From JAWLBW01 sp041687475 (GTDB lineage Bacteria; J088; JAWLBW01): a stretch of DNA of 15,549 nt. The notes under the pieces were generated by a model. It did no database searches and had not been told where the DNA came from. It saw nothing but the letters and a program-made list of their open reading frames with translations. Made by a program: the position numbers and the translations under genes. Positions 6,737 to 13,746 of the stretch are shown piece by piece. Position 1 is the stretch's first letter, and each line of letters begins with the position of its first letter. The stretch is from assembly GCA_041687475.1 (NCBI GenBank), contig JAWLBW010000088.1, positions 1 through 15,549 of the forward strand, in the 5' to 3' direction.

Positions 6737-8209
6737 CTACCGTGCTTGCGACTCTTCCTCGACGTACCGAATGGCCGTTTCGACTTCGTCGCCGACGGCC
6801 TCGTGCAGGGTAATCGGCGCCTGGCCTGCAATCGCCTCGGCGTCAAGCCCACGGGCTGTCTCGAACTCCTGCGCCTGCCACGCCTTGAACCCGCCGCCGA
6901 GGTTGTATACCCGTTCATAGCCGGCCTGCCGCAGCATACTTGCGGCAATGCTGCCGCGATGCCCCACGCTGCAGAAGGTTATGACCTCGCGGTCGGCCGG
7001 AATCTCACCCAGGCGTATCTCCAGCTCGGCTACATCGGCGAACATTGTGCCCGGAATGACGCCGCCGCCCCACTCTTCGGCGTTTCGCACGTCAACCATG
7101 ACCGCGCCGCTGCTGCGCAGGCGTTCGGCTTCGTCGGGACGTATCATGGGAAATCCGTCGACCCGGAACCCGGCGCTCTGCCAGGCCTCGAAGCCCCCCT
7201 GCAGTGCGCCCTCGATACGCTCGAACCCAACCCTCACAAGGGCACAAACCGCCTCGCAATACTGCGCCGGCGAATCGGCAACCAGCAAAATGGGCGTATC
7301 GTAAGGCAAGACCCAACCCGCGTATACCGACAGACCGGCCAGCCAGAGGCTGTACGAGCCGGGCACATGCCCCGCGGCAAATGACTCGGCGCTTCGCACG
7401 TCGACCACGACCGCATCGCCGCCATATCTCTCTGAAAACTCCTGGGGAGACAGGCTGGCCGGAAGGGGCAGAAAGCCCAGAAGCGGCGGCCCCTGCAGGT
7501 TCCATGCTTCCATGCGAGAGAAATAGGGAGGCACCACCATGCGTTCCCTTGTCTTCGTGCGCACGAATTCGTGCCGGGGCTTGGAAAGAAGCCGATTGTG
7601 AATCCGTTCGTATCCCAGCGTCGACTCATTGCGGGGCAGTATGCCCTTTCCGCAGACCGACCCGCCGCCGTGAGCCGGCGCAAGAATTACGCCGTCGCCC
7701 AAGGTGAAAATGCGTTGAAAGAGCGAGTCGTACAGCAACCCGGCCATCTGTTCCTGCCGTCGGGAACCGTACAGGTCGGTGCGGCCTGTTTCACCGACGA
7801 ACAGCGCGTCGCCGGTAAAGGCAATGACGGTATCTTCGCCCGATGCCGTATCGGCCAGCGCCCAGGTGAGACTCTCGGCGGTATGCCCGGGCGTCTCCAA
7901 TGCCCGTAGCCGCAAGCCTCCCACGGCGATTTCCTCGCCGTCTTCGACACCCCGGCCATACTCGAAAGGCAACGCCTGGCCATGCAGAATTTCGGCTCCC
8001 ACGCGCGCCGCCAGTTCGGTCGAGCCAAGCACGAAGTCTTCCTGTCGGTGCGTTTCGAGTATATGGGTAATCGAAACGCCGAGCTCACGTGCGCGCTCGA
8101 CATACACGTCGACGTCGCGGCGCGCATCGATGACGACGGCTTCGGTTCCGTCGGACACGAAATAGGAATGATGCGACAGCCCTGGCGTGGTGATTCGTTC
8201 GAAATACAT
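6737..8209 (-). CDS. MBL-fold hydrolase fused to two rhodanese domains
   Basis: The 490-residue protein has an N-terminal metallo-beta-lactamase domain of the glyoxalase II/persulfide-dioxygenase type (1-245): THRQED (H54, D58), TPGHT (H109), GDALFVGETGRTDL (D134) and PAHGGGS (H180). The usual HxHxDH is HxQxDF here; Asn or Gln in this position is known in the THRNEDY-type branch of MBL-rhodaneses, so it is not decay. Rhodanese domain 1 (about 252-349) lacks a Cys in its active loop (VADSPAQ) and is probably structural. Rhodanese domain 2 (about 356-446) has the loop CSVGHRG with C413 as the likely persulfide carrier. Relatives oxidise or transfer sulfane sulfur from glutathione or low-molecular-weight persulfides; the actual substrate is not shown. 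The start at 8209 has GGAGAG upstream. It follows the ferritin-like gene by 50 bp and is probably co-transcribed with it. Confidence 0.9.
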   Translation of the reverse strand: MYFERITTPGLSHHSYFVSDGTEAVVIDARRDVDVYVERARELGVSITHILETHRQEDFVLGSTELAARVGAEILHGQALPFEYGRGVEDGEEIAVGGLRLRALETPGHTAESLTWALADTASGEDTVIAFTGDALFVGETGRTDLYGSRRQEQMAGLLYDSLFQRIFTLGDGVILAPAHGGGSVCGKGILPRNESTLGYERIHNRLLSKPRHEFVRTKTRERMVVPPYFSRMEAWNLQGPPLLGFLPLPASLSPQEFSERYGGDAVVVDVRSAESFAAGHVPGSYSLWLAGLSVYAGWVLPYDTPILLVADSPAQYCEAVCALVRVGFERIEGALQGGFEAWQSAGFRVDGFPMIRPDEAERLRSSGAVMVDVRNAEEWGGGVIPGTMFADVAELEIRLGEIPADREVITFCSVGHRGSIAASMLRQAGYERVYNLGGGFKAWQAQEFETARGLDAEAIAGQAPITLHEAVGDEVETAIRYVEEESQAR

Positions 8210-8259
8210 GGGTTCACTCTCTCCGGCCGTCGTTCAGCAGCGCTCGAAACGGTAGACGG

Positions 8260-8733
8260 TCAGGGACGATCTTCGGGCCGGGCTTCGGCCGACGGGGCCG
8301 CGGCTTCGCCCTTGAGTTCAGCCATCTTGTCGTCAATCCACGCACGGTGCCGGCGTTCATCGGCCTGAAACTCTTCCATCATTTCATGCAGTTCTGCCGG
8401 GTAGTCGTCCTTCACCGCACCGTCATAGGCACGGTTGGTAAGGTTTTCGTTCTGGTGCATCACACGCAAGGCATTCAGGTCGCCCATCTTACTCATGACC
8501 GCCGTCAGGCCCATGATGAAGGGGCCTAGCAAATCGGGACGTTGCTGCGGGGCTCCGCCATTGTCCTTGATGCGTTGGGTCAACAGGGCAATATGGCGTT
8601 CATGGTCGTTTCGAAAACGCCCCAGGTTTTCCTGGATATCGGCGTCGAGAATATTGTCGATGGCGGTTTTGTAGGCGCGAACGGCGTCATGCTCGAGTTT
8701 CAGCAGATCGTTGAGGTGCTTTACGATATTCAT
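8260..8733 (-). CDS. Ferritin-like four-helix protein (bacterioferritin/DUF2383-like)
   Basis: A 157-residue helical protein with the spacing of ferritin-like di-iron bundles: LEHDAVRAY (E14), DHERH (E45, H47), NENLTNRAY (E96) and ADERRHRAW (E126, H129). A helix between residues 67 and 90 (GLTAVMSKMGDLNALRVM) completes the bundle, and a short Ala/Pro/Glu tail follows. These could bind two metal ions, in keeping with a stress-related redox or iron role, but the ligands fit the ferritin pattern imperfectly and I cannot name a specific family. The frame is open to 8817; ATG 8733 is chosen because GGAG sits 6 nt upstream and the family fold begins at MNIVKHLNDLLKLEHD. It leads the putative operon with MBL-rhodanese and diverges from msrA. 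Confidence 0.82.
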   Translation of the reverse strand: MNIVKHLNDLLKLEHDAVRAYKTAIDNILDADIQENLGRFRNDHERHIALLTQRIKDNGGAPQQRPDLLGPFIMGLTAVMSKMGDLNALRVMHQNENLTNRAYDGAVKDDYPAELHEMMEEFQADERRHRAWIDDKMAELKGEAAAPSAEARPEDRP

Positions 8734-8902
8734 GTTCCTCTCCGGTGTTGAGGGTGACCTTACCGAATCGATTCTGCGGCAATCTGACACCGAAGGACAG
8801 CATGAGGCCTCAGTCACAGACCAAGCGAAGAGCGACCGTTATTTCGCAATCACCGGTCGTAACCGGTACCCCCGGGGCTCCGGGGCAGCCGTATGAAATC
8901 GA

Positions 8903-8931
8903 TATAATATCGGGGTGGAGGATGATGTCAT
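8903..8931. promoter_or_regulatory. Overlapping divergent promoters for msrA (+) and the ferritin-like operon (-)
   Basis: On the plus strand a perfect TATAAT lies at 8903-8908, with no good -35 box at the right distance. It would start msrA mRNA near 8915, about 15 nt before ATG 8930. On the minus strand ATGACA (8931-8926) and TATTAT (8909-8904) are 16 bp apart, each 5/6 to consensus, with a predicted start near 8897 and a leader of about 165 nt. The two -10 boxes share the AT-rich core GATATAATATC, and the minus -35 box overlaps the first codon of msrA. Confidence 0.4.
8917..8921 (+). promoter_or_regulatory. Ribosome-binding site deciding the msrA start
   Basis: GGAGG lies 8 nt before ATG 8930. 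The alternative GTG at 8915 overlaps it and is therefore unlikely to be the start. Confidence 0.75.
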
Positions 8932-9595
8932 GTTTTTTCGACGGAAACTCGAAATTCCCGCCGCCGACCAGGCCCTTCCGGGCCGTCGTGAATCGATGCC
9001 GGTACCGGCCGCGCATCACGTTAACGGGCGCCCGCTGAAGCCACCCTTTCCCGCCGGTCTGCAACAGGCCGTGTTCGGAATGGGATGCTTCTGGGGAGCC
9101 GAGCGAAAATTCTGGCAGATTGAGGGCGTTTACACCACGGCGGTCGGATATGCCGGCGGCAGCACGCCCAACCCCACGTACGAAGAAGTCTGCTCGGGCA
9201 TGACCGGCCACACCGAAGTCGTGCTGGTCGTGTTCGATCCGGCCATCGTCACCTACGCCGACCTGCTCCGCGTTTTCTGGGAAAGCCACGACCCCACCCA
9301 AGGCATGCGTCAGGGCAACGACATCGGAACGCAGTACCGCTCGGCGATCTTCACGTACAGCGACGAACAGCGCGACGAGGCCGAGCGTACGCGTCGCCGG
9401 TATGCCGAAGCACTCGCGCACAGCGGGTACGGCTCCATAACCACCGAAATCAGACCGGCGCCTCCGTTCTACTACGCCGAAGACTACCATCAGCAATATC
9501 TCTCGAAGAACCCGGGCGGTTATTGCGGGCTCGGCGGCACAGGCGTTTCGTGCCCCGGCGGCATCGAGGGGGGCGGGGCCGAAGACGCGAGGTAG
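8930..9595 (+). CDS. msrA: Peptide-methionine (S)-S-oxide reductase MsrA
   Basis: MsrA reduces the S-epimer of methionine sulfoxide in proteins and free Met, with thioredoxin as usual reductant. The 221-residue protein has the catalytic motif GCFWG (C53), the downstream GYAGG, HTEV and DPTQG motifs, GTQYRSAI, and the resolving-cysteine tail GGYCGLGGTGVSCP (C199, C208). The roughly 45-residue N-terminal extension (KLEIPAADQALPGR, then MPVPAAHHVNGRPLKPPFP) is typical of the long cytoplasmic form. ATG 8930 is chosen over GTG 8915 because GGAGG at 8917-8921 stands 8 nt before it. The last 76 bp, including the codons for C199 and C208, overlap the convergent AhpF-like gene. Being next to thiol and iron genes suggests an oxidative-stress setting. 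Confidence 0.97.
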   Translation: MFFRRKLEIPAADQALPGRRESMPVPAAHHVNGRPLKPPFPAGLQQAVFGMGCFWGAERKFWQIEGVYTTAVGYAGGSTPNPTYEEVCSGMTGHTEVVLVVFDPAIVTYADLLRVFWESHDPTQGMRQGNDIGTQYRSAIFTYSDEQRDEAERTRRRYAEALAHSGYGSITTEIRPAPPFYYAEDYHQQYLSKNPGGYCGLGGTGVSCPGGIEGGGAEDAR

Positions 9596-11202
9596 TCGGC
9601 GGCCGCCAAAGCGGCTTTGGCTCCGGCAGCCGCGGCCACGACAATCTGTTTATCGGGTTCGTCGGTCACGTCGCCGGCCGCGAAGAGACCCGACACAGTT
9701 GATTCCTGCCGCCTTCCGACCGGAACCTCGCCCCTGGCATTCAGCTGAACGAGTGCGGCAACGGCATCGGCGTTCGGAACGAGACCGATTTCAAGAAAAA
9801 CACCGTCGACGGGCACCTCTTCTTCGCTATCGTGCGAAGCAATGCGAACGCCCGTCAGGGTATCGTCGCCCAGATAGGCCGTTACGCGGACGCGCCGATG
9901 CAGGCGCACATGGGGGTTGTGTTCTACTTCTCGACGAAGCACCGGATCGGCCTGGAAATCGCGGCGGGCACAGATGACATGTACGACGTCGGCGAAGGGC
10001 AGCAGATCGCGGGCAGCGGTAAAGGCCGAGTTTCCGCCGCCGACCACGGCAACCCGTTTACCTCGATACAGCGGCGCATCGCAGGTCGCGCAGAAGGCGA
10101 TGCCTCGCCCCAGAAACTCTTCTTCACGCGCAAGGCCCAGGCGCCGGTAGGTCTTTCCCGCCGCGTACACCACCGTGCGGGTGCGCCAGGAACGCCCGTC
10201 TACTGCCTCTATGGCAAAGTCGGATCCAGCCCGGGTCACACGCGCAACGCGGGCGCCGATGGCTTCGTCGAACGCATGCCTCTCGGCATGCCGACGGAAC
10301 ATGCGGGCCAGTTCGACTCCTTCGATGTGCGGTATGCCAAGCCAGTTCTCGACATCGGCCGTTTCGGTTACCTGCCCGCCCGTACGCTCGCCGATAAGCA
10401 GCGCGTCGAGCCCCTTGCGCACGGCGTAGATGGCGGCCGACCAGGCCGCTGGCCCCGCCCCGACAACGGCCACGTCGTACAGGTGGTCGGCCCGGGCATG
10501 TCGCACACGGCGCTCACCGGCTTCTTCGAGCACGCGCTCTTCGAGTTGTTCGACCACCCCCGGTTTCACGAGACGAAGAATCTCGAGCATGGCCTCGGTA
10601 TCGTCAAGCGCCCCCTCGAAACCTGGCCGCCCGTTCACCACGATCCGCGGAACTCCCGAAATCCGATACGTCTCGGCCACCAGCGGAAACTCGGCCATGT
10701 CGACGATGTCGGTACTTACAAGGCTGTTCACCATCGCCAGCCGGTGTACGAAAGAGACCACGCCCGGGCAATAGGGACAGGTCAGGGTTACCATGACCTC
10801 GATGTGCGTGGGCTCATCGAGCAGGGCGGCCAGGTCGTTCAAGCCGGCAGGTAAGGCCGCCTCTCCGGTTGCCGCCAGAAGAACGGCGTCGACCAGCGAA
10901 CCGAACTCGTGCCCGCCGGTCACACCCGAGAAACGAAACCTCGCGCCCGCGTCGGCCAGAACCAAGGTGGTCGGCGTACGTTCGACCTCGTGTGTCGCCG
11001 CTTTTTCGGGCTCGACGGTCGTGTCGACGACAGTCAGCGAAAGGTGCTCGCTGAGCCCGGCAAGCTCATGCAGCAACGATTCCTGCAACGGGCACACGCG
11101 GCACGCCTCGCCCGCCGTAAACAGCATCAGCCGCACCGGGCGCGGCAACGAGGCAAGGTGCTCTGTTAGCGAGCTGCGCAGCTGATCGCCGATGAACGCC
11201 AT
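9520..11202 (-). CDS. AhpF-like FAD/NAD(P)H disulfide reductase with two thioredoxin-fold domains
   Basis: A 560-residue flavoprotein with the AhpF layout. Two N-terminal thioredoxin folds (about 1-215) precede a thioredoxin-reductase module with the FAD loop VGAGPAA (247-253), redox site CATC (371-374), nucleotide loop GGGNSA (388-393) and the FAD-closing FAAGDV (507-512). The second thioredoxin fold has CPYC (142-145), the equivalent of AhpF CHNC. The first fold also has a pair, CRVC (34-37), which enteric AhpF lacks, so there are three CxxC centres. CARRDFQAD (411-419) keeps the paired Arg seen in NADPH-using thioredoxin reductases, suggesting NADPH; this is inference. No ahpC is in the window. 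ATG 11202 is chosen because the AhpF-like N-terminus begins there; the frame is open to ATG 11271. The last 25 codons, a Pro-rich tail past the normal AhpF end, overlap msrA. Confidence 0.9.
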   Translation of the reverse strand: MAFIGDQLRSSLTEHLASLPRPVRLMLFTAGEACRVCPLQESLLHELAGLSEHLSLTVVDTTVEPEKAATHEVERTPTTLVLADAGARFRFSGVTGGHEFGSLVDAVLLAATGEAALPAGLNDLAALLDEPTHIEVMVTLTCPYCPGVVSFVHRLAMVNSLVSTDIVDMAEFPLVAETYRISGVPRIVVNGRPGFEGALDDTEAMLEILRLVKPGVVEQLEERVLEEAGERRVRHARADHLYDVAVVGAGPAAWSAAIYAVRKGLDALLIGERTGGQVTETADVENWLGIPHIEGVELARMFRRHAERHAFDEAIGARVARVTRAGSDFAIEAVDGRSWRTRTVVYAAGKTYRRLGLAREEEFLGRGIAFCATCDAPLYRGKRVAVVGGGNSAFTAARDLLPFADVVHVICARRDFQADPVLRREVEHNPHVRLHRRVRVTAYLGDDTLTGVRIASHDSEEEVPVDGVFLEIGLVPNADAVAALVQLNARGEVPVGRRQESTVSGLFAAGDVTDEPDKQIVVAAAAGAKAALAAADYLASSAPPPSMPPGHETPVPPSPQ

Positions 11203-11293
11203 TTGCCTATGTTGTATCGTAGGCGCACCGGTCTGAAGAGCATGAGCGCACGCCCGGCATGTGCCCCCCATCGTTCTGCCAGGTAGATTCGGG

Positions 11294-11322
11294 TTGCCTG
11301 TTTTTCATCAAGGCGGTTAAAT
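11294..11322 (+). promoter_or_regulatory. Candidate sigma70-type promoter for the GH5 gene
   Basis: TTGCCT (11294-11299) and TTAAAT (11317-11322) are separated by 17 bp and each match consensus at 4/6 positions. The same TTGCCT -35 form appears in front of the 198-aa gene. The predicted start near 11329 gives a leader of about 60 nt. Confidence 0.35.
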
Positions 11323-11388
11323 GTTTTACCGGCCACAACTCGAACAAGTACGGGCCGGCAACGCCCGGGAATAGACAGTAGACGCCCC

Positions 11389-12816
11389 ATGCATAGCCGA
11401 ACCTTACTCGCCGCTGTTCTTACCTGCGCCTTCGGAAACGGCCTGACGGCCTGCGACGCCGCTCGCCACGCTCCCGATGAGAAGCGAGGCGATTTGCTTA
11501 CCTCATCGCAGGGCGTTCTTCGCGACGCATCGAATCGCGAGGTGATACTGCGCGGCGTGAACGCCCGTATCGACGGCATATTCGACGTCACCTTCGACGA
11601 TGGTCGCGAGGCGCTCGAGGTCATTCCCCCCTTCATCGAAGAAGACTGCCGTTTTCTCGGCGAAGACATGGGCATGAATCACCTTCGCCTGCCGGTCAAC
11701 TGGAGCGCCGTCGAACCCGAAAAGGGCGCGTATGATTCGGCCTATGTGGCCCGGATACTTGAAGTTGCCGAATTCTGCGAACGGCACGGCGTTTACACGC
11801 TTGTCGATCTGCACCAGGACGCATGGAGCAAGCATATCGGCGAAGACGGCGCCCCATTGTGGGCCATCGTGCCCGAACCCGAAGAACTGCTTGAGGGTCC
11901 CCTGCACGATCTCGAGGCCCGCAGGTTGAGCGGCCAGGTACTGGCCGCCTTCGAATCGTTCTGGGAGAACGAGGAAGGCCTGCAGGACGCCTACGCCGTC
12001 ATGGCCGCATGGCTCGCAGGGCAGATTAACGGCCGCCCGGGCGTCATCGGGCTCGAAATCATGAACGAGCCGGTCGTCTTCGGTCGCGAAGAACGCCTTG
12101 ACGCCTTTCACGAGCGTGTGGCCGCGGCCGTGCGGTCGGCCGTACCCGACATGAGTCTTTTCTTCGAACCGAACAGCCTGCGCAACATTACCGATCTCGC
12201 CCCCGTGCGCACACCGGTTTCCTTCAACGACGCCGTTTACGCGCCCCACATTTACACCGATGTTTTTGAAACCGGCTGGGAAAGCGAAGACAAGAACGCG
12301 GTACGCGCCAGCGTCAAGGCCGCCCGTCGCGAAGCCGACGAGCACGCAGCCGCGCTTTACATAGGCGAGTTCGGTAACGGGCCGACCGAGCGCGGCCTGC
12401 TCTACACCCGCACCGCTCTTGACCTGTTCGACGCGTTTAAGGCATCAAGCGCCTTCTGGGTGTACGAAGAATGGTCGCAAGGTTCGTGGGGCCTGTACCA
12501 ACCTGAAACCGGCCCCACCGAAGCCCGCGGTGGCCTGCGCGAAGACATGGCCGCCGCCCTGGCGCGGGCCTATCCGGCCGCCATTGCGGGCGACATCGAA
12601 TCCTTCACCTTTGCCGAAACCGAGCGTACGCTGCAGGTGGCCGTCGAAAACGCCCACACGGGGGTAGACCATGTTCTTGCGGCCCCCACTCGTCTCTACC
12701 CCGAAGGCCTGACCGTACGCTGCGACGGCACGGAAACCGCGCACAGCTACGAGAAGGGCCGTGTTCGCTTCCGCTGCGCGGGTAGCCTGATCCTGCTTGC
12801 CCCCGCGGTTCCCTGA
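11389..12816 (+). CDS. GH5 glycoside hydrolase lipoprotein, endoglycosylceramidase-like
   Basis: The 475-residue protein starts with a lipoprotein signal: one Arg, a hydrophobic run and lipobox LTAC with C22 as the lipidation site. The catalytic (beta/alpha)8 domain, about 40-395, shows GH5 motifs: ILRGVN (53-58), NHLRLPVNWSAVEPEKGAY (97-115), VDLHQDAWSKHIGEDGAP (139-156), IMNEP (E227, acid/base), PHIY (286-289) and YIGEFGNG (E327, nucleophile), then the FWVYEEWSQGSW loop. The HQDxWS plus GDGAP segment is characteristic of endoglycosylceramidases and related glycosphingolipid hydrolases, which is why I name that subgroup; another beta-glucoside is possible. A small beta-sandwich (about 400-475) follows, as is usual in that group. 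It should be anchored to a membrane, acting in the periplasm or outside. The gene is divergent from the AhpF-like gene and ends before a bidirectional terminator. Confidence 0.87.
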   Translation: MHSRTLLAAVLTCAFGNGLTACDAARHAPDEKRGDLLTSSQGVLRDASNREVILRGVNARIDGIFDVTFDDGREALEVIPPFIEEDCRFLGEDMGMNHLRLPVNWSAVEPEKGAYDSAYVARILEVAEFCERHGVYTLVDLHQDAWSKHIGEDGAPLWAIVPEPEELLEGPLHDLEARRLSGQVLAAFESFWENEEGLQDAYAVMAAWLAGQINGRPGVIGLEIMNEPVVFGREERLDAFHERVAAAVRSAVPDMSLFFEPNSLRNITDLAPVRTPVSFNDAVYAPHIYTDVFETGWESEDKNAVRASVKAARREADEHAAALYIGEFGNGPTERGLLYTRTALDLFDAFKASSAFWVYEEWSQGSWGLYQPETGPTEARGGLREDMAAALARAYPAAIAGDIESFTFAETERTLQVAVENAHTGVDHVLAAPTRLYPEGLTVRCDGTETAHSYEKGRVRFRCAGSLILLAPAVP

Positions 12817-12866
12817 GGAAGGAACAGACATCGCACCCGCCGCAGATAACGCCTGCGGTAAAACAG

Positions 12867-12894
12867 AAAAAAGGGAGCCTTCGCTCCCTTTTTT
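12867..12894. terminator. Bidirectional Rho-independent terminator
   Basis: A perfect 12-bp inverted repeat, A6-GGGAGC against GCTCCC-T6, encloses a CTTC tetraloop. The A-run and T-run make it work in both directions: for the GH5 gene ending at 12816 and for gpmA, whose minus-strand stop is at 12923. Confidence 0.9.
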
Positions 12895-12922
12895 CGTCGT
12901 CTTTCCGAAGGTCGGCGCCGCC

Positions 12923-13672
12923 TTACTTCGCCTTACCCTGGTTGGCGACGGCGTGCTGCGCGGCCGCGACCTCGGCCTCGTCGGCCAGATAGTACTTCTT
13001 GAGGGGCTTCAGGTTCTCGTCGAGTTCGTAAACGAGGGGAATGCCCGTCGGAATGTTCAGGCCGACGATCTCATCATCGCCGATGCCGTCGAGGTACTTC
13101 ACCAGCGCCCGCAGGCTGTTGCCGTGGGCCGCCACGATGACCTTCTTGCCCGCCTTGATCTCAGGCGCGATCTGTTCGTGCCAGTAAGGCAGAAAGCGGT
13201 CAACGGTGTCCTTCAGGCATTCGGTCAGCGGAAGGTCGCTTTGGCTCAGGTCCTTGTAGCGCGGATCGGCGCCCGGATAACGGGGGTCGTCCTTTTCCAG
13301 CGGCGGCGGGGGAATGTCGTAGCTGCGGCGCCAGATGTGTACCTGCTCGTCGCCGTACTTGGCGGCCGTCTCGGCCTTATTGAGGCCCTGCAGAGCTCCG
13401 TAATGGCGCTCATTCAACCGCCATGAGCGCTCGACCGGAATCCACAAAAGGTCAAGCTCGTCCTGCACGATCCACAGGGTGCGAATCGCGCGCTTCAGCA
13501 GCGAGGTAAATGCGAGATCGAACGTGAAGCCCTCGGCCTTCAGCCTTTCGCCGGCTTTCTGCGCTTCGTCGCGTCCCTTCTCCGAGAGATCGACGTCGGT
13601 CCATCCCGTGAAGCGGTTTTCCTTGTTCCAGGTGCTTTCGCCGTGCCGAATGAGTACCAACTTGGTGGTCAT
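12923..13672 (-). CDS. gpmA: 2,3-bisphosphoglycerate-dependent phosphoglycerate mutase
   Basis: GpmA interconverts 3- and 2-phosphoglycerate in glycolysis and gluconeogenesis, using a phosphohistidine intermediate primed by 2,3-bisphosphoglycerate. The 249-residue protein is full length for the family. It has LIRHGESTWNKENRFTGWTD with the phospho-accepting H10, the general-acid segment LNERHYGALQG, RRSYDIPPPP, and AAHGNSLRALVKYLDG with the second catalytic His. The frame is open to 13702, but ATG 13672 is preferred because GGGAG stands 8 nt upstream and MTTKLVLIRHG is the normal N-terminus. It lies 74 bp downstream of the TetR gene on the same strand; I see no convincing promoter in that gap, so it may be read partly from the TetR promoter. 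It shares the 12867-12894 terminator with the GH5 gene. Confidence 0.96.
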   Translation of the reverse strand: MTTKLVLIRHGESTWNKENRFTGWTDVDLSEKGRDEAQKAGERLKAEGFTFDLAFTSLLKRAIRTLWIVQDELDLLWIPVERSWRLNERHYGALQGLNKAETAAKYGDEQVHIWRRSYDIPPPPLEKDDPRYPGADPRYKDLSQSDLPLTECLKDTVDRFLPYWHEQIAPEIKAGKKVIVAAHGNSLRALVKYLDGIGDDEIVGLNIPTGIPLVYELDENLKPLKKYYLADEAEVAAAQHAVANQGKAK

Positions 13673-13683
13673 GATGCGTTCTC

Positions 13684-13708
13684 CCTTTTTGGCCCGAGGC
13701 AAAAAAGG
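13684..13708 (-). promoter_or_regulatory. Hairpin in the gpmA leader, abutting the ribosome-binding site
   Basis: An inverted repeat of CCTTTTT against AAAAAGG, with an inner GCC/GGC pair, lies in the gpmA leader. The 3' arm on the mRNA overlaps the first bases of the GGGAG site (13685-13681). No U-run follows in either direction, so it does not look like a terminator. It could hide the ribosome-binding site; this is inference. Confidence 0.3.
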
Positions 13709-13746
13709 AACATGATATCAGAAACCGTTCGCCCGGGCAGCGGTGC

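Noticed and set aside
6737..8209. Replaced His in the MBL metal motif read as gene decay
   Set aside because: Other metal ligands are intact and the same substitution class occurs in related MBL-rhodanese proteins, so it is a subfamily trait.
8868..8887. GC-rich palindrome-like CCCCGGGG and CCGGGG strings before msrA
   Set aside because: Short and expected by chance in GC-rich DNA; no second copy or clear dyad centre linked to a promoter.
11203..11271. N-terminal extension of the AhpF-like protein containing an extra CxxC (CRAC)
   Set aside because: The AhpF-like fold starts at MAFIGDQLRSSLTEHL (ATG 11202), and the extension resembles no family member; the Cys pair is probably chance.
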